In this document: positions 23,934-36,974 of the stretch, one piece after another
Numbering within the stretch: position 1 is the first letter of the stretch
Layout: every line of letters begins with the position of its first letter
Assembly (NCBI GenBank): GCA_030268105.1
Contig: BSDZ01000089.1
Coordinates: 434,001 to 498,000 of the forward strand
Source of the DNA: Volvox africanus
Lineage: Eukaryota > Chlorophyta > Chlorophyceae > Chlamydomonadales > Volvocaceae
Direction: 5' to 3'
DNA: 64,000 nucleotides
Made by a program: the position numbers and the translations under genes
Notes under the pieces: generated by a model
What the model saw: only the letters and a program-made list of their open reading frames with translations
What the model was told of the DNA's origin: nothing
Databases searched by the model: none

Positions 23934-24045
23934 TCGATGTAAAATTGTGAAACCTTCGGTGTTTGGCAAGCTGTCTCTTTGTACATCCATGTAGCGAACT
24001 ACAAGGAAATAGGAAATCTTTCGATGACTGTTCGCAAATCCGGCA

Positions 24046-24839
24046 ATGGGATGTCCGTGGCTTGCCTCCACCTGACCAGAACCCTTTCCTTCTTTCCGGT
24101 CGCAGGGCAACACCACTATCCGGCAGTACTGTATCAAGGAGGGGATGCCGTGGACCCTTCTGGAGGTGGCTTGCTACGGAGTGGCGCTGCAACAGCTGGT
24201 GAGTGGAGTGGGTGGGATCGCGGCTGAGATGTTCTAGACCTTACCCTCACTACCTTGGCCTATGCACACAGAATCGTCGAATGCGGTTTGTATGCTGTTG
24301 GGTTGTTTGGGGTACCATCTCCCGTCCTTGGATCTGGTTGGCGTAATCTCTGGGCCAGAGACAGGATGGCGATAGCGATATGATGCTGGTGGTGCTAGTT
24401 GTGGTGAAGGTGTAGGGTTTAGTCTTTGCTTCTTTCTTAACTAGGGCTTGCTGTGGCTTGCTCTCCTGCCACCTGAGAACCTGTACCCTGCCCGCTACCA
24501 CTGGGCCCCCCTTGCCATTGACCCTTTCCCTGCTGCAGGCTTCTCAACCGTTTGGAGTGGATTCCGCCATTCACTTTCTAGCCCGCGTGAAGGGGTGGCG
24601 ACCGGCCAGCAATGGCGTGAGCACCACTGCTGCCGGCGCGGACGAGGCGCGTGGGCTCGAGGAGCTGCCGCGGTCGCTAGTCCATAAGGTAGCGGCCGTG
24701 ATGGAGGGGGCCATCTCTAAGTATAATCTGCTTGGCTTCATTGAATGCCAGCACAGGAACAAGCCGCGGCCACGGCCACGGCAGCAGCAGCAGCAGCAGC
24801 AACAGCATGATGGGCCACCTGCAGTAGCAGAAGAACCTG
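24046..24839 (+). repeat. Duplicated A-B block, copy 1
   Basis: This block, with two exons and their intron, recurs at 25726-26572. The offset is 1680 bp at the start and grows through insertions in the intron. Differences include an inserted GC-rich stretch at about 26090-26150 of the second copy and a slightly shorter CAG run in the second copy. Confidence 0.9.
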
Positions 24840-25282
24840 GAAATCCTGAAAGGCTTGATCCCACAGGAGCGGCTGATGTTAGTGCCAATGCTACCGCTCA
24901 TGCGAATGCGCATTCTGCTAACGCTGTAGCTGTACCGGGGGGAGCGGCGACGATGACAGCAGAGCCAGTGGCCAGTGCAGGGTTCCAGCCAGAAGTCACG
25001 CAGCAGAACACACTGCCGTCCTATGAGAATGTGTCATACCCTGAGAGCATAGGCGTTTCAGCTGCAGCTGCTGCTGGCCATCTGACTAAGTCTACCGGGC
25101 CTTCGGGAGCAGCGGAGACGACGGCGGGTGGCACCCTCCCGCAGTCGCTCTTCAGCCTGCTGCGTCGAGACTACGATAAGCGCCTGGCCAAGGGCGCCTT
25201 GGAGATGCGGCTGCGCAAGCACCTGTGCAAGAATGTAGGCGGTAGGGATATAATGGGGCTTAGCATGGACGTTCCAAAATGA
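24106..25282 (+). CDS. Unrecognised lineage-specific protein (tandem family, member 2)
   Basis: Supported exons: 24106-24198 (31 codons, opening GNTTIRQYCIKEGMPW) and 24539-25282 (248 codons to a TGA stop), both phase 0 with clean CAG acceptors and a GTGAGT donor. I found no convincing start exon; the sequence just upstream is the 3' UTR of member 1, so this may be 5'-truncated. The protein has a folded-looking segment (SQPFGVDSAIHFLARVKGW and ELPRSLVHKVAAVMEGAISK), a poly-Gln run of eight from a CAG repeat, an Ala/Asn/His-rich linker, and the same 69-residue C-terminus as member 1. Candidate TGTAA at 25437-25441. No known family recognised. Confidence 0.55.
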
Positions 25283-25382
25283 CTTCCTCAGTCCTTGGTA
25301 TGTTGTGGCTCCACTTTACCTGGGTCGGCGCTTGCTCTACCCACCCGATGAGGGGAACCATCGCAACATGTACATCAGGTCT
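25062..25382 (+). repeat. Duplicated C-terminal block T, copy 2
   Basis: Near-identical partner of 23613-23933. It forms the 3' end of member 2 and the start of its 3' UTR. The two copies diverge right after the shared AACATGTACATCAGG in the UTR. Confidence 0.9.
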
Positions 25383-25725
25383 GCCCATGCAAGGCATGGA
25401 AATTGTGAAACCTTCAGTATTTGGATAGGCGCCTCTGTAAACACCCTCATTTCAGCGTCTGCCCACAGCGACGCTAGCAGCTGAGCGTCAGCATTAGGTT
25501 AGTCTTTCGGGCAGCTGGATGCCCAGCTCGCAATTATGGGAACAAAGCCATTTTAGTTCACACATAGCATGCGTGCTTTTGCCAGGACGATGATAGTGGG
25601 CGCCCCTGCCGATGGCTCCAGTTGTGATGTCTACTCACGCAGACATGTAAATCGCAATTAGGATGGAAGATCTTTATTCCCGGCCCCTGCTACGGTTGGC
25701 AGAATTTGGGATTTATTATCAGTTG

Positions 25726-26572
25726 ATGGGATGTCCGTGGCTTGCCTCCACCTGACCAGAACCCTTTCCTTCTTTCCGGTCGCAGGGCAACACCACTATC
25801 CGGCAGTACTGTATCAAGGAGGGGATGCCGTGGACCCTTCTGGAGGTGGCTTGCTACGGAGTGGCGCTGCAACAGCTGGTGAGTGGAGTGGGTGGGATCG
25901 CGGCTGAGATGTTCTAGACCTTACCCTCACTACCTTGGCCTATGCACACAGAATCGTCGAATGCGGTTTGATGCTGTTGGGTTGTTTGGGGTACCATCTC
26001 CCGTCCTTAGATCTGGTTGGCGTAATCTCTGGGCCAGAGACAGGATGGCAATAGCAATATGATGCTGGTGGTGCTAGTTGTGGTGAGGGTTCGGTACGTG
26101 TGGCACAGGGCGGTGTGAGGGGCGGTGGAGATCAAGCTCTCGGGTGTTGGGAGATTAACCTTTGCTTCTACCTTAACTAGGGCTTGCTGTGGCTTGCTCT
26201 CCTGCCACCTGAGAACCTGTACCCTGCCCGCTACCACTGGGCCCCCCTTGCCATTGACCCTTTCCCTGCTGCAGGCTTCTCAACCGTTTGAAGTGGATTC
26301 CGCCATTCACTTTCTAGCCCGCGTGAAGGGGTGGCGACCGGCCAGCAATGGCGTGAGCACCGCTGCTGCCGGCGCGGAAGAGGCGCGTGGGCTCGACGAG
26401 CTGCCGCGGTCGCTAGTCCATAAGGTAGCGGCCGTGATGGAGGGGGCCATCTCTAAGTATAATCTGCTTGGCTTCATTGAATGCCAGCACAGGAACAAGC
26501 CGCGGCCACGGCCACGGCAGCAGCAGCAGCAGCAGCAGCATGATGGGCCACCTGCAGTAGCAGAAGAACCTG
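25726..26572 (+). repeat. Duplicated A-B block, copy 2
   Basis: Partner of 24046-24839 with the same exon-intron layout. Its left edge joins unrelated sequence at about 25725. Its right edge stops just after the CAG repeat at GCAGAAGAACCTG. Confidence 0.9.
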
Positions 26573-26592
26573 TAAAGCCTGGAACCCGCTAA
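25786..26592 (+). pseudogene. Truncated third member of the tandem family
   Basis: Exon A copy 25786-25878 and exon B copy 26275-26592 keep splice sites and frame. The protein then departs from member 2 after the poly-Gln run and stops at TAA after 16-17 further residues. The shared C-terminal block T is missing and no start exon is visible, so I call it a truncated duplicate. Exon B differs from its partner by a few substitutions (for example Gly to Glu after SQPF), so selection on it cannot be judged by eye. Confidence 0.65.
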
Positions 26593-29055
26593 AGTTCTCA
26601 TCCGCTGATGCCATTGGCTCAGCAGCTCCGACGGTTGCTGCAGCCGACGGACTACTACTACTGCAGCTGACGGACAGCTGCAGCCACCACCGCCTTCGCC
26701 ACCTCCCATCAGCCGCAACGCAGCTGCGAAGAAGTCTCTGGCAGCAGCGGTGCCGGCAGTAGTAGCGATGACGGCGCTACCGCCCTGATGAGGCCATCGG
26801 TTTAAGGTTCAGGTGCTAGAGGTGTGGCTATGGGCCCGCACTTTAATAGTCTAGTGCAGTCCTAGCCAGCAACGCTTTTACAGTGTTAGTCAGATTAGCA
26901 TCTGACTTGCTCCATTATATAACTCGAGGCAGGTCTGCCTTGTTTGTATGTGTGTATGGTACTACTAATGTGTTTGATATATCTTCCAATCTGTGCGCCT
27001 GTCCATTCTGCTGGGGTTTCAATCGTGCACCGAAAGACACTCTTATGGTGTTCTCACGCTGTAATGCCCTCTTCTTTCGCGGTTAGGACAATTGTAAAAC
27101 ATCTTGAAACGGGATGGCTGCCTACTCTTCTGCTTCTCGGCACCCAGTCGAGCCCCTAAGTGCTGACGTTTCTCACTTAGGTCAAGTTTGGGGATCTTCC
27201 CTTTCCCCGAGACTTCAGACGAGCGCTGGGTTTAGTACAGCATGATAGCTGGTGCCGATCAGGTCCTATCCATTTGTGATAGAGGACAGCCACCTTATCG
27301 AACATGTCCAATAATCTTTCGCTACCAGTTCTTTGAAAGAAGCTCGTGAATCAGCATCGGAGACCGAGATAGTCGTAGATAGCTGTATGGCTCTTGCCCG
27401 TCAAGTTATGGTTGACGCTGGGTGCGCAATCGCGCTCACACCACCTTCCCGTCGACCACCGATCGCAACTTGCCGCGCGCTGGTCTTCCCTAGAACCCAG
27501 GACGCCATGGGCATGTTATCTGTCAAGTCAGCCTGGACCACGTTCCGTTCACCCAGGTGTCACCCGGCGTCCCTGCCCCGCATTGGTGCAGACGGAGGAG
27601 TTGGGGTGGGGCCGACACCAGGCGTTGACGGTGACGGGGCCACCATACGTTAAAAAAACGTGCTTATATGGAAATGCTTCATGTTAACATCCACTCGCTG
27701 CCTGCCTGACGCACCTTCAACTCAATTGTTACAGCGACTCGGGCACACGAAACACACCGGCTGGCAGATTATTATAATTAGGCAACGATCGTCAGGCGTG
27801 GAACATCGACTGGTAGCAGTTCTACCAAGCCAGGCTGCAGTGGTCAGATTACGGCACGGTGGTGCCAGCCAGCCGGCGGGGCGGTTGCACAGCAGGTTAC
27901 CCCGGTATGCTGCGGCTGACGCTAACGCCAACGACGGCATTTGGGGCCGATACAAGGGCAATCGGGCCAGGCGTTGCGGGAGAGCACGGTGTACTTGTGC
28001 TTAAGAGGCACAGTAAGGGGGCGGCCTATTGGCGCGGTGGGCGGGGGCGCCATGACAATCCCGGTAGTTGTTGGAGCGATTGATCGAATGGTTACGGGCA
28101 TGGGGCTAGTGGTGCTTGTTCGCGGATATTGAGGTGGTGGAGCTTGCGGGTGGGCAAGCGGGAGGCGGGCTGATTAGGCTGCTGGTGGGATGTTGGGTAG
28201 CGCGTTGGTGGGTGGTGGGACGGAGACGGGAAGGTGTAGGGTCGGGCTGGGATTTTTCGCACGAATAAGCCGGCTGTGTGCGGGCATTTTCAGCGAATGT
28301 TAATGCAGAGCACTCATCGAAAGCGTGTGTCCGCAGGTATTTACTATCTGTGTGGCTGTATTTCTGGCTGTCCTGGGATGCCCGCAAGCGATGTCGTGCA
28401 TCGTGTGGATGTCGTGCGTCGCGTGACAGCATGCAAACCACGGGCGTCGTTGTAACCGCCGCCTCCGAGACACCCTTCTGGAAAAAAGGGATCGGCGATT
28501 GATATTATTGCACTTTTCCTACGTATTCATAATTCGACGATTGCGTAACAAATAAAGTCAGGGCATCTGCCAGGAGCTGGGCCCCAGGCCCCAGTTTGAA
28601 AGTCGTCCAATCGCGCGTACATTGACGCTTGCTCGTAATGAAATAAATTGTTTTTGATGTTAAACAAGTGATCCTTGGTAGCGATAGCTGAGGTCGCTGT
28701 TTTCTTCTGAACGTGGTCGGAACAATTTGCTCCTCAGTCCTTAAATAGATCGAACTCCTCAATATCAGCAATCGACATCAATTGGATAGAATATTACTAC
28801 TTCTGCCTTGCTTTTCTCAACAGTGGTGCCTGCCATCAACAGTGCCGGTATCCCGCCAGCTTTTCATGGGTACATCTTAGCGAGCAGCTTGTTATACACC
28901 GAGTTTTACGTCTCTTTGGGGAAACATATCCTTGGGATTAAGTATCACTTCCATCGTCCCAGGCACGTCCCCCTTCAGCCGGTGGCGAGTACTCCACACG
29001 CCCGGAGTTCGACTCTGGACTTCCCAGGAACGTCGGAGACCCTCGCCTTGGCCGG
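26593..29055. other. Intergenic region
   Basis: No gene supported. Short open frames lack splice support or family motifs. The 3' part (about 28800-29055) probably contains the promoter and 5' UTR of the aminopeptidase gene. Confidence 0.5.
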
Positions 29056-32000
29056 ATGTTGCCCAAAGCGGGCATATACCAACGCGATCTCAGCCAAGGA
29101 GGGTCCAGCTCATCCGGGGGAGACATTGAGCTGCCTAGACTTCCCAATCGTCACGATCACGGCGGGGCATTCGATGGGCAAGACCAGCCCGATAAACCCT
29201 TCGATGAACGCAACTATCTCCTGGAACCGGAGAAGATACACAAGATGCGGCGCTGCATTTGCTGTGGAGTTAATGTCATCTGGTTGGTGGATCGGTTGCC
29301 AGGGACGTGGGCCGACTGGTGGCGTCATCAGCCGCAACGCAACCGGCGCGCTTACAAAGCTGCATGCTGCTGCATCATGGTCCTGCTATTCGTACTGCTC
29401 TTTGTACTGCCCGTAGTTGGCGTGGCCAAAGAGAAGCGGCGGCTGTACATTCTGGCGCGGACCTCGTCACCCCCGCCGCCTCCCGTGCCACCGGCTCCAC
29501 CGACGCCCCCGCCTCCCCCATCGCCTCCGCCCTCACCGACGCCACCATCGCCTGATCCGCCTTCGCCCTCACCGACGCCCCCTGATCCGCCTTCGCCGCT
29601 GCCACCGTTACCTAATGCCCCAACGCCCCCATTGATGCCGCCCTCACCTCCACCGTCTCCGCCCATGCCGCCAGCACCAATGCCAGTGATGGCCTTCTGT
29701 GATTACAGGCTCTCCCAGCTGCCTGATGAAGTCAAACCCTCGCACTACGATTTGAAGCTACATATATACTTTGATCCGAGTTCGCGGGGGGACGCTGGGG
29801 CTCCAGGGGGCCGTCGCTTATTGCAGGAACAATCCTCTCCGGGAAATGACGTCGGCCCTCTAGTCCAAGGGCTCTCCACAGAATACGTCCAAGGTACCGT
29901 GAACATCAGTCTGTCGTTGGGTGTAACCACGCAATGCATCGCGCTCAACGCCGTCGGAATGAAGCTCGACAATATTTTGTATCACTGGAATGGCACTGAG
30001 TGGACAGGTTCGTGTGCGAGGGTGATTCGAATGCAGAGGAAAAAATGGGAATGCACGAGTCACTCCCGGGAGGACGGAAATCCCTGCTGCGGTGCCGAGC
30101 TCGGTGGGGGGAGGCTTACCGACCCAGAAGCACACAATCACAAGAAACCCACAGAAGCACATGACGAGGAAAAAAGATTGGATGGCAACGGTGGCTACAT
30201 CCCATCACCTCAGCGCCGTTGCAATCTGCGTTCGCTTGCGCACGCCCACTCGCACGCCCAATGAAATCAAGTGCTTTAGCTGGTAGCCTAATACAATTTT
30301 TCCTTAATTGGGACCAGGCAATCGTACCAACAAGGGCCAGACGTCCACCCTCATGTTTAATTCGCCCCTCTCGGCTACTTCAAGCCCCAGCGGCGGCACA
30401 CAGCTGGGTTATCTCAGTATGCGCTTCGCCTACAACTTCTCCTCCAGCCTGGACGGAGTGTACAGGACCCGATACACCGGTAAGGGCAGGGATCCTGGAC
30501 ATCCTACTAATTCTTTTCACCACGTGGTTTCAACGTACACATGCTCACAATACCTTGATGGGTTAGGTTCATGGTGCTGGGCACAGATACCCGTTTCTTC
30601 GCGTGACAGCTGTGCTCCTTGAGCAGGGAAGCGGGATTTCTCCGGAGGCTGTCTGAAACATTGCCTTCATGCGGCAGGACGTTCTTCCTTGCTCCTGACC
30701 CCTGCAGCTTAATTTGGAAGCGTTCGTTGCTCGGAGATCATCGTGTTTGCAAGCGTGCAGTCCAGTCCGCCGCCCTGATGTCCCACTCGGGAACAAAGTT
30801 GGGAACGAAACCCGTGCTGCCAATCTTTTGATGCCAGCCTGGTCATCAAGTTGTCATAGTTATCATCAAAAGGCGATAGGGAATGTTGGCATGCCTGTTG
30901 CACCGTTGTGATTAGGGTGAACCTTTAGGCAAACCCGAAACAACTCTGTGCCGGCCGCGTATGCTTGTTGCGGCTGCCGTACAGATGCACAAAATACACC
31001 GCATGTGCTCGTGGCGACCCAGTTCGAGTCAGCAGCCGCGCGCAAGGCCTTCCCCTGCTTTGACGAGCCGAGGTTCAAGGTATGGCGCGTTGGTCGGGCC
31101 AATCACATCCCAGGCCAATGACCTTGTTGTCCTTTCGGCCTGGCTCGTAGCCTTCTGCATATTTGGACGCCAAGCGGGATGAAGCTGAGGCAAAGGGGGA
31201 GTTTGGTTCACGGAGCGGAGTTTCCCTACGGCCCGGCCAGGATCAGTGACTGCGCATGCTGCTGCAACTGGGAGGATGCAGAGCCTAACGGTCAGAACTC
31301 GCTGCATGCCATCGACCCTTTGACGGCCAGGCCACGTTCAGTTTGACTTTGGAGACGCCCGCTGGTCTGGAGGTGCTGTCCAACATGCCCCGCCTGTCGC
31401 AACAGACTAACCCGTCTGGGGAGAATCGCGTGGAGACGTCCTTTACGCGCACGCCGTTGATGAGCACCTACCTGCTGGCGTTCGCAGTCGGGGCATTCCA
31501 GGGGAAGCAGATGCGATGCAAGGACAGCATGTCCACCAATCTGACCGCATGGGCAACTCAAGACATGTAAGTGCCGTGGAGGTGGGTTTTAGGTGGTGAC
31601 CCATATGTAGAGGGGTGCGGAAACGGCGCAGCGGCGGTGACGGAATGCTTTCGATTTTATCTGGATGGGTGGGTGACGAGCAGTACAGGTGCGCGCATTG
31701 AGACGGACGCGGCTGGGGGCAGGGACAGCTCGTTCAGCAGTTTTTGATGTGGCAAACCGCGTCAGGCATCCAAGCACCAAATCAGTCAGCGACTCTGTTA
31801 AGAAGTCAGGATCCGTTCTGTTCGAACTCCCAACCTTCCTACCCTCTGTTGTTCGGGGAGATCGGGGATGTACGCTGTCACACGGGACTACTCCTGCGGC
31901 ACCTTTTCCCGTATCTTAACCCCCTTGATGCTGTCTCTCCTCTCCTCTCCTTTTCGGCCGTGGATCCCGTGGCTCCTTGCATGCCCCTAAATCGGGCCCC

Positions 32001-35000
32001 ATCCTCTCTGCCATACAACTCCCTGCATTTCGTAACCCCACATCATGACGGCATGGGCAATTCATTTTATCGACAGGTCATTGCCCGGTTTCACTAGTCC
32101 GGTATCCGACATGTTAATGGTCTTGAATGGCCTATCCGACCTATCTCGCGCCCTAGGGTGGACCAGCTGGGCACGGCGCTTGATGCGGGGTGTGCGGCCC
32201 TTCAAAGATATGAAGCGGCTTTTAAGGTGCCGTACCAATTGCCTAAGCTGGACCTAGTGGCCCTACCGGACTTCGAGGCAGGTGCAATGGAAAACTACGG
32301 CTGTATCTTCTTCAGGTAGGGCTCCCACTGAAACGTGGCGCAGCTCGCTGTTACTCATCTGCACTTCGCATTGCTCGTCCAGGAGTTACGGTGCCAGGTC
32401 GCGGCATGCCGGTGCTGGTGCCGAAATCCTTCATGTCGTACTTCTACTTTCACACTTTATCCTTTCGTTTCCTTCGCGGTGTATTACTGTAAGCCTCCAT
32501 CATCATTCCGGAGCGTGCACGGGTACACCCCATATCCCAGCTGCACGGCTGCGGCCACCACAACCACAACGGCGGCAAGTGAACTTGCGCGCACCTAACC
32601 GGAATCCTGCTCCGCAACACCGCAACGTTCAGCTGCCTGCCTGCTGCGTGACCCAAATGCATGGCACACTGGTGTAAGTCACACAGGGAAGCGAAGCTGC
32701 TGATGCGACCTGAATCTGGAGATGTGAATACCGAGATCGCGATCTCCCAGACCGTTAGTCATGAGATCTCGCATCAATGGTACGTTGAGTTATCGGCAGT
32801 TGCCCCCAAAATACATAACCATGTCAGGGCCTTGCTGGTAGCTGGTAGCTGCTGATAGCTAGGCGCGCACCAGGCACGTGTGACGTGTGGCGTATATTTT
32901 GACGAGATATGGACGCTTTCAGTCTCCCTCTTAAGTGCAACGCTGAATATCCCATTGAACATTGGGGATATGGGATTCTCCTGGCTTGGTGGCCCCGGGC
33001 ACTCTGTTCTTGTCTATCCGTGTGAGCTTAGGTGCTTCGGTTCTGCGTCATCTTCTCGGCCTTAGGTTAGCGCTATTAGATGCCTGCTACGAATCTCTTG
33101 ACCTGTCGCATGCCGAGGCGGCCGGTGTCTCCCTTCCCTTATAATTTGATGCAGCATCTATACAGCAGTATCAGGTCTCGTGTATTCTCCTTCCCCTCTG
33201 TTCCTTTGCGTATCATGCGCTTTGTCCCCAAGGAGCTAAGGCGCCCATGAGGGAAAGACACGATCCAAATCCATTTGGCTCCAATGTAGATCCAAGTTCC
33301 ATGGGTGATTCCTGCCATTTGGTCCTACAGGTTTGGGAACCTGGTGACCATGGCCGACTGGACGGAGCTCTGGCTGAACGAAGGCTTTGCATCCTACCTG
33401 GAGCTGATGGGCGTGGATGCTTTTCGGCCGAACTTTGGATATTACCAGCTGTCGTACACTCAGATGACATACGCGGCGTTAGAATACGACACGTTGCCAT
33501 CCGTGCATGCGCTGAGTGCGGCCGGCCCACTGGAATCCGTGGCGGACATTGACGATATGTTCGACGATATCAGCTACCAAAAGGTGCGTGAAGTGGTAGG
33601 GCATGCGAGGACAGGAAAACGACGGACCCCGTCACAGACATTCACGGCTGGTGGAAGAGCCCTGGGCGTAGTATTTAACATCATAGCCACTGTCGGTGTA
33701 CACGACTCATACGTTAAAATTGAGCATCAGGCTGTATGTATCACATGTACTTTTGGCAGCTGTCCAGTGTTAACAGTCAGGTAAGGTTGAAGCAAAGCCC
33801 AGCCGGAACCGGCGGGCCTGGAGGCATTATTCCTGGTCGCGGCGTAACCTTCACCGGCCCTGAGCCACTTTGTGACTGCGCTGTTATGACGTTTGTTTGC
33901 CCGTGGCACTGCGGCGACTAACAGGGAGGTGCGGTGCTGCGGATGGTACGAGCTGTCATCAACGGACACTTGCTTGCCAGCGGTGCGGCACCGAGTTTCC
34001 GCCGCCGGCTGCTGGAAGAGCCGCAGCCGCAGCCGCAGTCCCAAGCCCCGCAAGCGTTGCCGTCACCAGCGGGGCAGCGGCCGGCGGCCAATGCCCCCGA
34101 CTACCAAGCAGATCTCTTCCTGCGGGCCCTGACACAATACCTGCTCTCTTACGCCAACAGCAGCACAACAGCGGTTGAGCTTTGGGACACATTTGAGAAC
34201 GTGACGGGTGAGGCCGGAGTCATGAGTTTCTGGTCTTTCTGTCAAGGAACGGTAGAAGCGTGTGGTGGTCCCATGAGATCTGCCCGCCGAAAGGTGACCT
34301 AAAACTCGAAATGGAGCGATGCGGAATCGTGACAGCTTAGCGCTGCGGTCCGGGCTGGCAACGGCAGCGGCGCACGGTGAAAGGAGGAGAGTGACGGCAT
34401 GTCAACAAGGGGCAGGGGCCGGACGCGCTGTGTTACGACCGCAGTACGGTAACTGCGTATGGGTTTGGAGCTGAATTGGGGCTTTCGTTAAAAGTCGCCG
34501 GCAGAGGGGCTGTCCTGGTCATTCGGTGAATTGCGTGAAAAAGGTGTCATATAATGGTCATGGTGTTCATGGCCCTGTGCCGCCACAGGCGCCAACGATG
34601 AAAATTTCGCAGCAGTCTTGCCCCGAAGGTCCGTTGTGCATAACTCCCACTATTGTTGGAGCTCAGATGTGGTGGCGTGTAGCCTGACCCTGATGAGCCC
34701 TCTTCAGCTGCATTCTTCGTATTCTCGCCTCCTTTCCTTCCCCTCCAAAAGGCTCCTTCTCCTGCACTCCTGGCGTGCGTGTCCTATTTTTCGTCTCTCG
34801 CCCCTTCGCGAATCCGGCCCTTTTTCCGACTGTCGCCCTCGGCCTCAATAGGCCTTCCCTTTCCGTCCTGGATGCGGACATGGACCTATTCGCCGAACTA
34901 CCCGATCGTAAATGTATTTTTGACGGCCAAGCCACCGCCCGGTGTGCCCATGGTCAATCCTACGGCGAGCGGCCTGGCTGCCGCCGCCGCACCACCACCA

Positions 35001-36938
35001 CCACCTGAGCCCGAGATGAATGCGGTGGAGGGCGTCTACCTCCACGTGACGCAATCTAACGTCACTGACGGAACCTGTACCGACAGGTTGGGTGCGGAGG
35101 GCAGTGCACCCTGGTGGATCCCACTGAACTTTGTGACGGAGGTGAATGAGGACGGGTGTAGGGATGGGAGGGATTGACGGCAGAATAGCCCGGTTGTAAA
35201 GCAGCTGCCCTGGTTATGGACTGGAGTTAGGGCAGAGGGAGGGAAGAGGTTTGGTGGGGAGGCGCAGGGGGACTCATCTACCGTGCCGCCGTGTTGCCCT
35301 ATCTTTCCCCATGGCCACATGCAGCGCCCCCGTAAGATGGTTTGCCTCCATGCACGCTTTGTACCGCAATCGGTACGCGTGTGGAAGGCATTGTTGTTAC
35401 GTGGCACCCGGGCCCTTCTGCTGCAACAAAGGAACGGTGTTTCCTCAACCTCCTACACCACCACCACATCATCCACGCCTACCTGATACTCAAACCTCTG
35501 CTGCCCGTGGTACAGAATGCAGCGAGCATGTTGTGGGCGTCCTTCAACACCTGCAGCGCCGCCGTGCCGCTGTCGCAAAATGTTTCCTATGTTTTACTCA
35601 ATCCCGGTCGCTACGGGTACTACCGCGTCAACTACAGCGAGGAGTTGTGGAATAACCTGACGGAGGCGGCGTACAAGGCAGAGGTGGTTTCGGCGGTCGA
35701 CCTTGCAGGTACGGTGCGTACGTGGAGTGGCAGAGGCCTGCTGAACAATATGGCTCGGGATCATCGGCTGTAGTATGTTCGCCGGCGAATTAACAGGGGT
35801 TTCGGAACTTACTTGAAGAGCGCAAGTCGCTGACACAGGACCTGGCGCGGATTCATCAGTAGTGGGGTCTTGGAGCAACCGGGGGAGGGGAGAGGAGGAG
35901 GGGCGGCTTAAGCTGCTGTTTAGCTAAACCCATATAACAGGTTAATAGACATAAGCATCGTCGTCAGGAACGGTCCGGTGGCCACCCTGCTGCCGGTTGT
36001 GGATTCGTAAACCGCCTGGGGTTTCCCACTCCCCAATTCGCACCCTCTTGCTGCGCGATTGACCTCTTGGACAATGATGTCGACAATGTGGGCTTGCCAT
36101 TGTGGATTCTTTCTTTTTCACTCCCTTCTTTACCGCCGGAACCCTTGATCCGTTTCTCGCCGGCTCCTCTGGACCCGCCCACCACAGGGCTGTTGGACGA
36201 TGCCTGGCATCTAAGCCGGCTAGGCCACCTCCATCCCCGTGTATTTATGAGCCTCACCAAGGCTCTGGCCGCCAGACTGAAGGTGTGAACGTGAGCTTGC
36301 GTAAATGCCACGTACGTACTGTGTGCGTGTGTACACGTACACGTACACGTACACGTACTTGCATATGGGTGCACGTTCACAATGTTTGTGTGTGTACACC
36401 GAGCGTGCGTGTAGGTTGAAACGCCCTTCCAAAGGCGTACTCTGACCGCCCCTGCAGGCCAGAGCCCGACCCTTTTTGGGGCTGAAGCCCATAGAACTGC
36501 TGCGAGGCCTCCGTGAAGCCCATCCGCGCACGTGACCGCAATGGACCGCTCAGAGCCGGTCAAGGACGGTGCTGATCGCATCCACCAACGCCTGGCCGCC
36601 CCTCTCGGGATCCCTGACTGTGTTGTCAGGAGTGCGACTGGAGGTGCCATGCGAACAAGGCGTGGCATCTCTAAAACTTACGAGTGTCTTACAAGTCGAT
36701 GACCTCTTTCAGACCCGTTACGTATGTCCCACTCACGGTCTCTTCCCTTCCATAGCCGGAACTTGAGCCGTGGAGCATCGCGCTGGATGCGTTCCGCTCC
36801 TGGTATCGACTGCTGGATACGGGGGCCCAAGCGGAGGACATCGACTTGGGATCCGGTATCGTATCATCCGAGTACTTTCGCAACTGCTCCTTAAAGCTTG
36901 CGGGCTATGCTCGGGATCACCTGACAGGTTGGTTTGAC

Positions 36939-36974
<36 letters not shown>

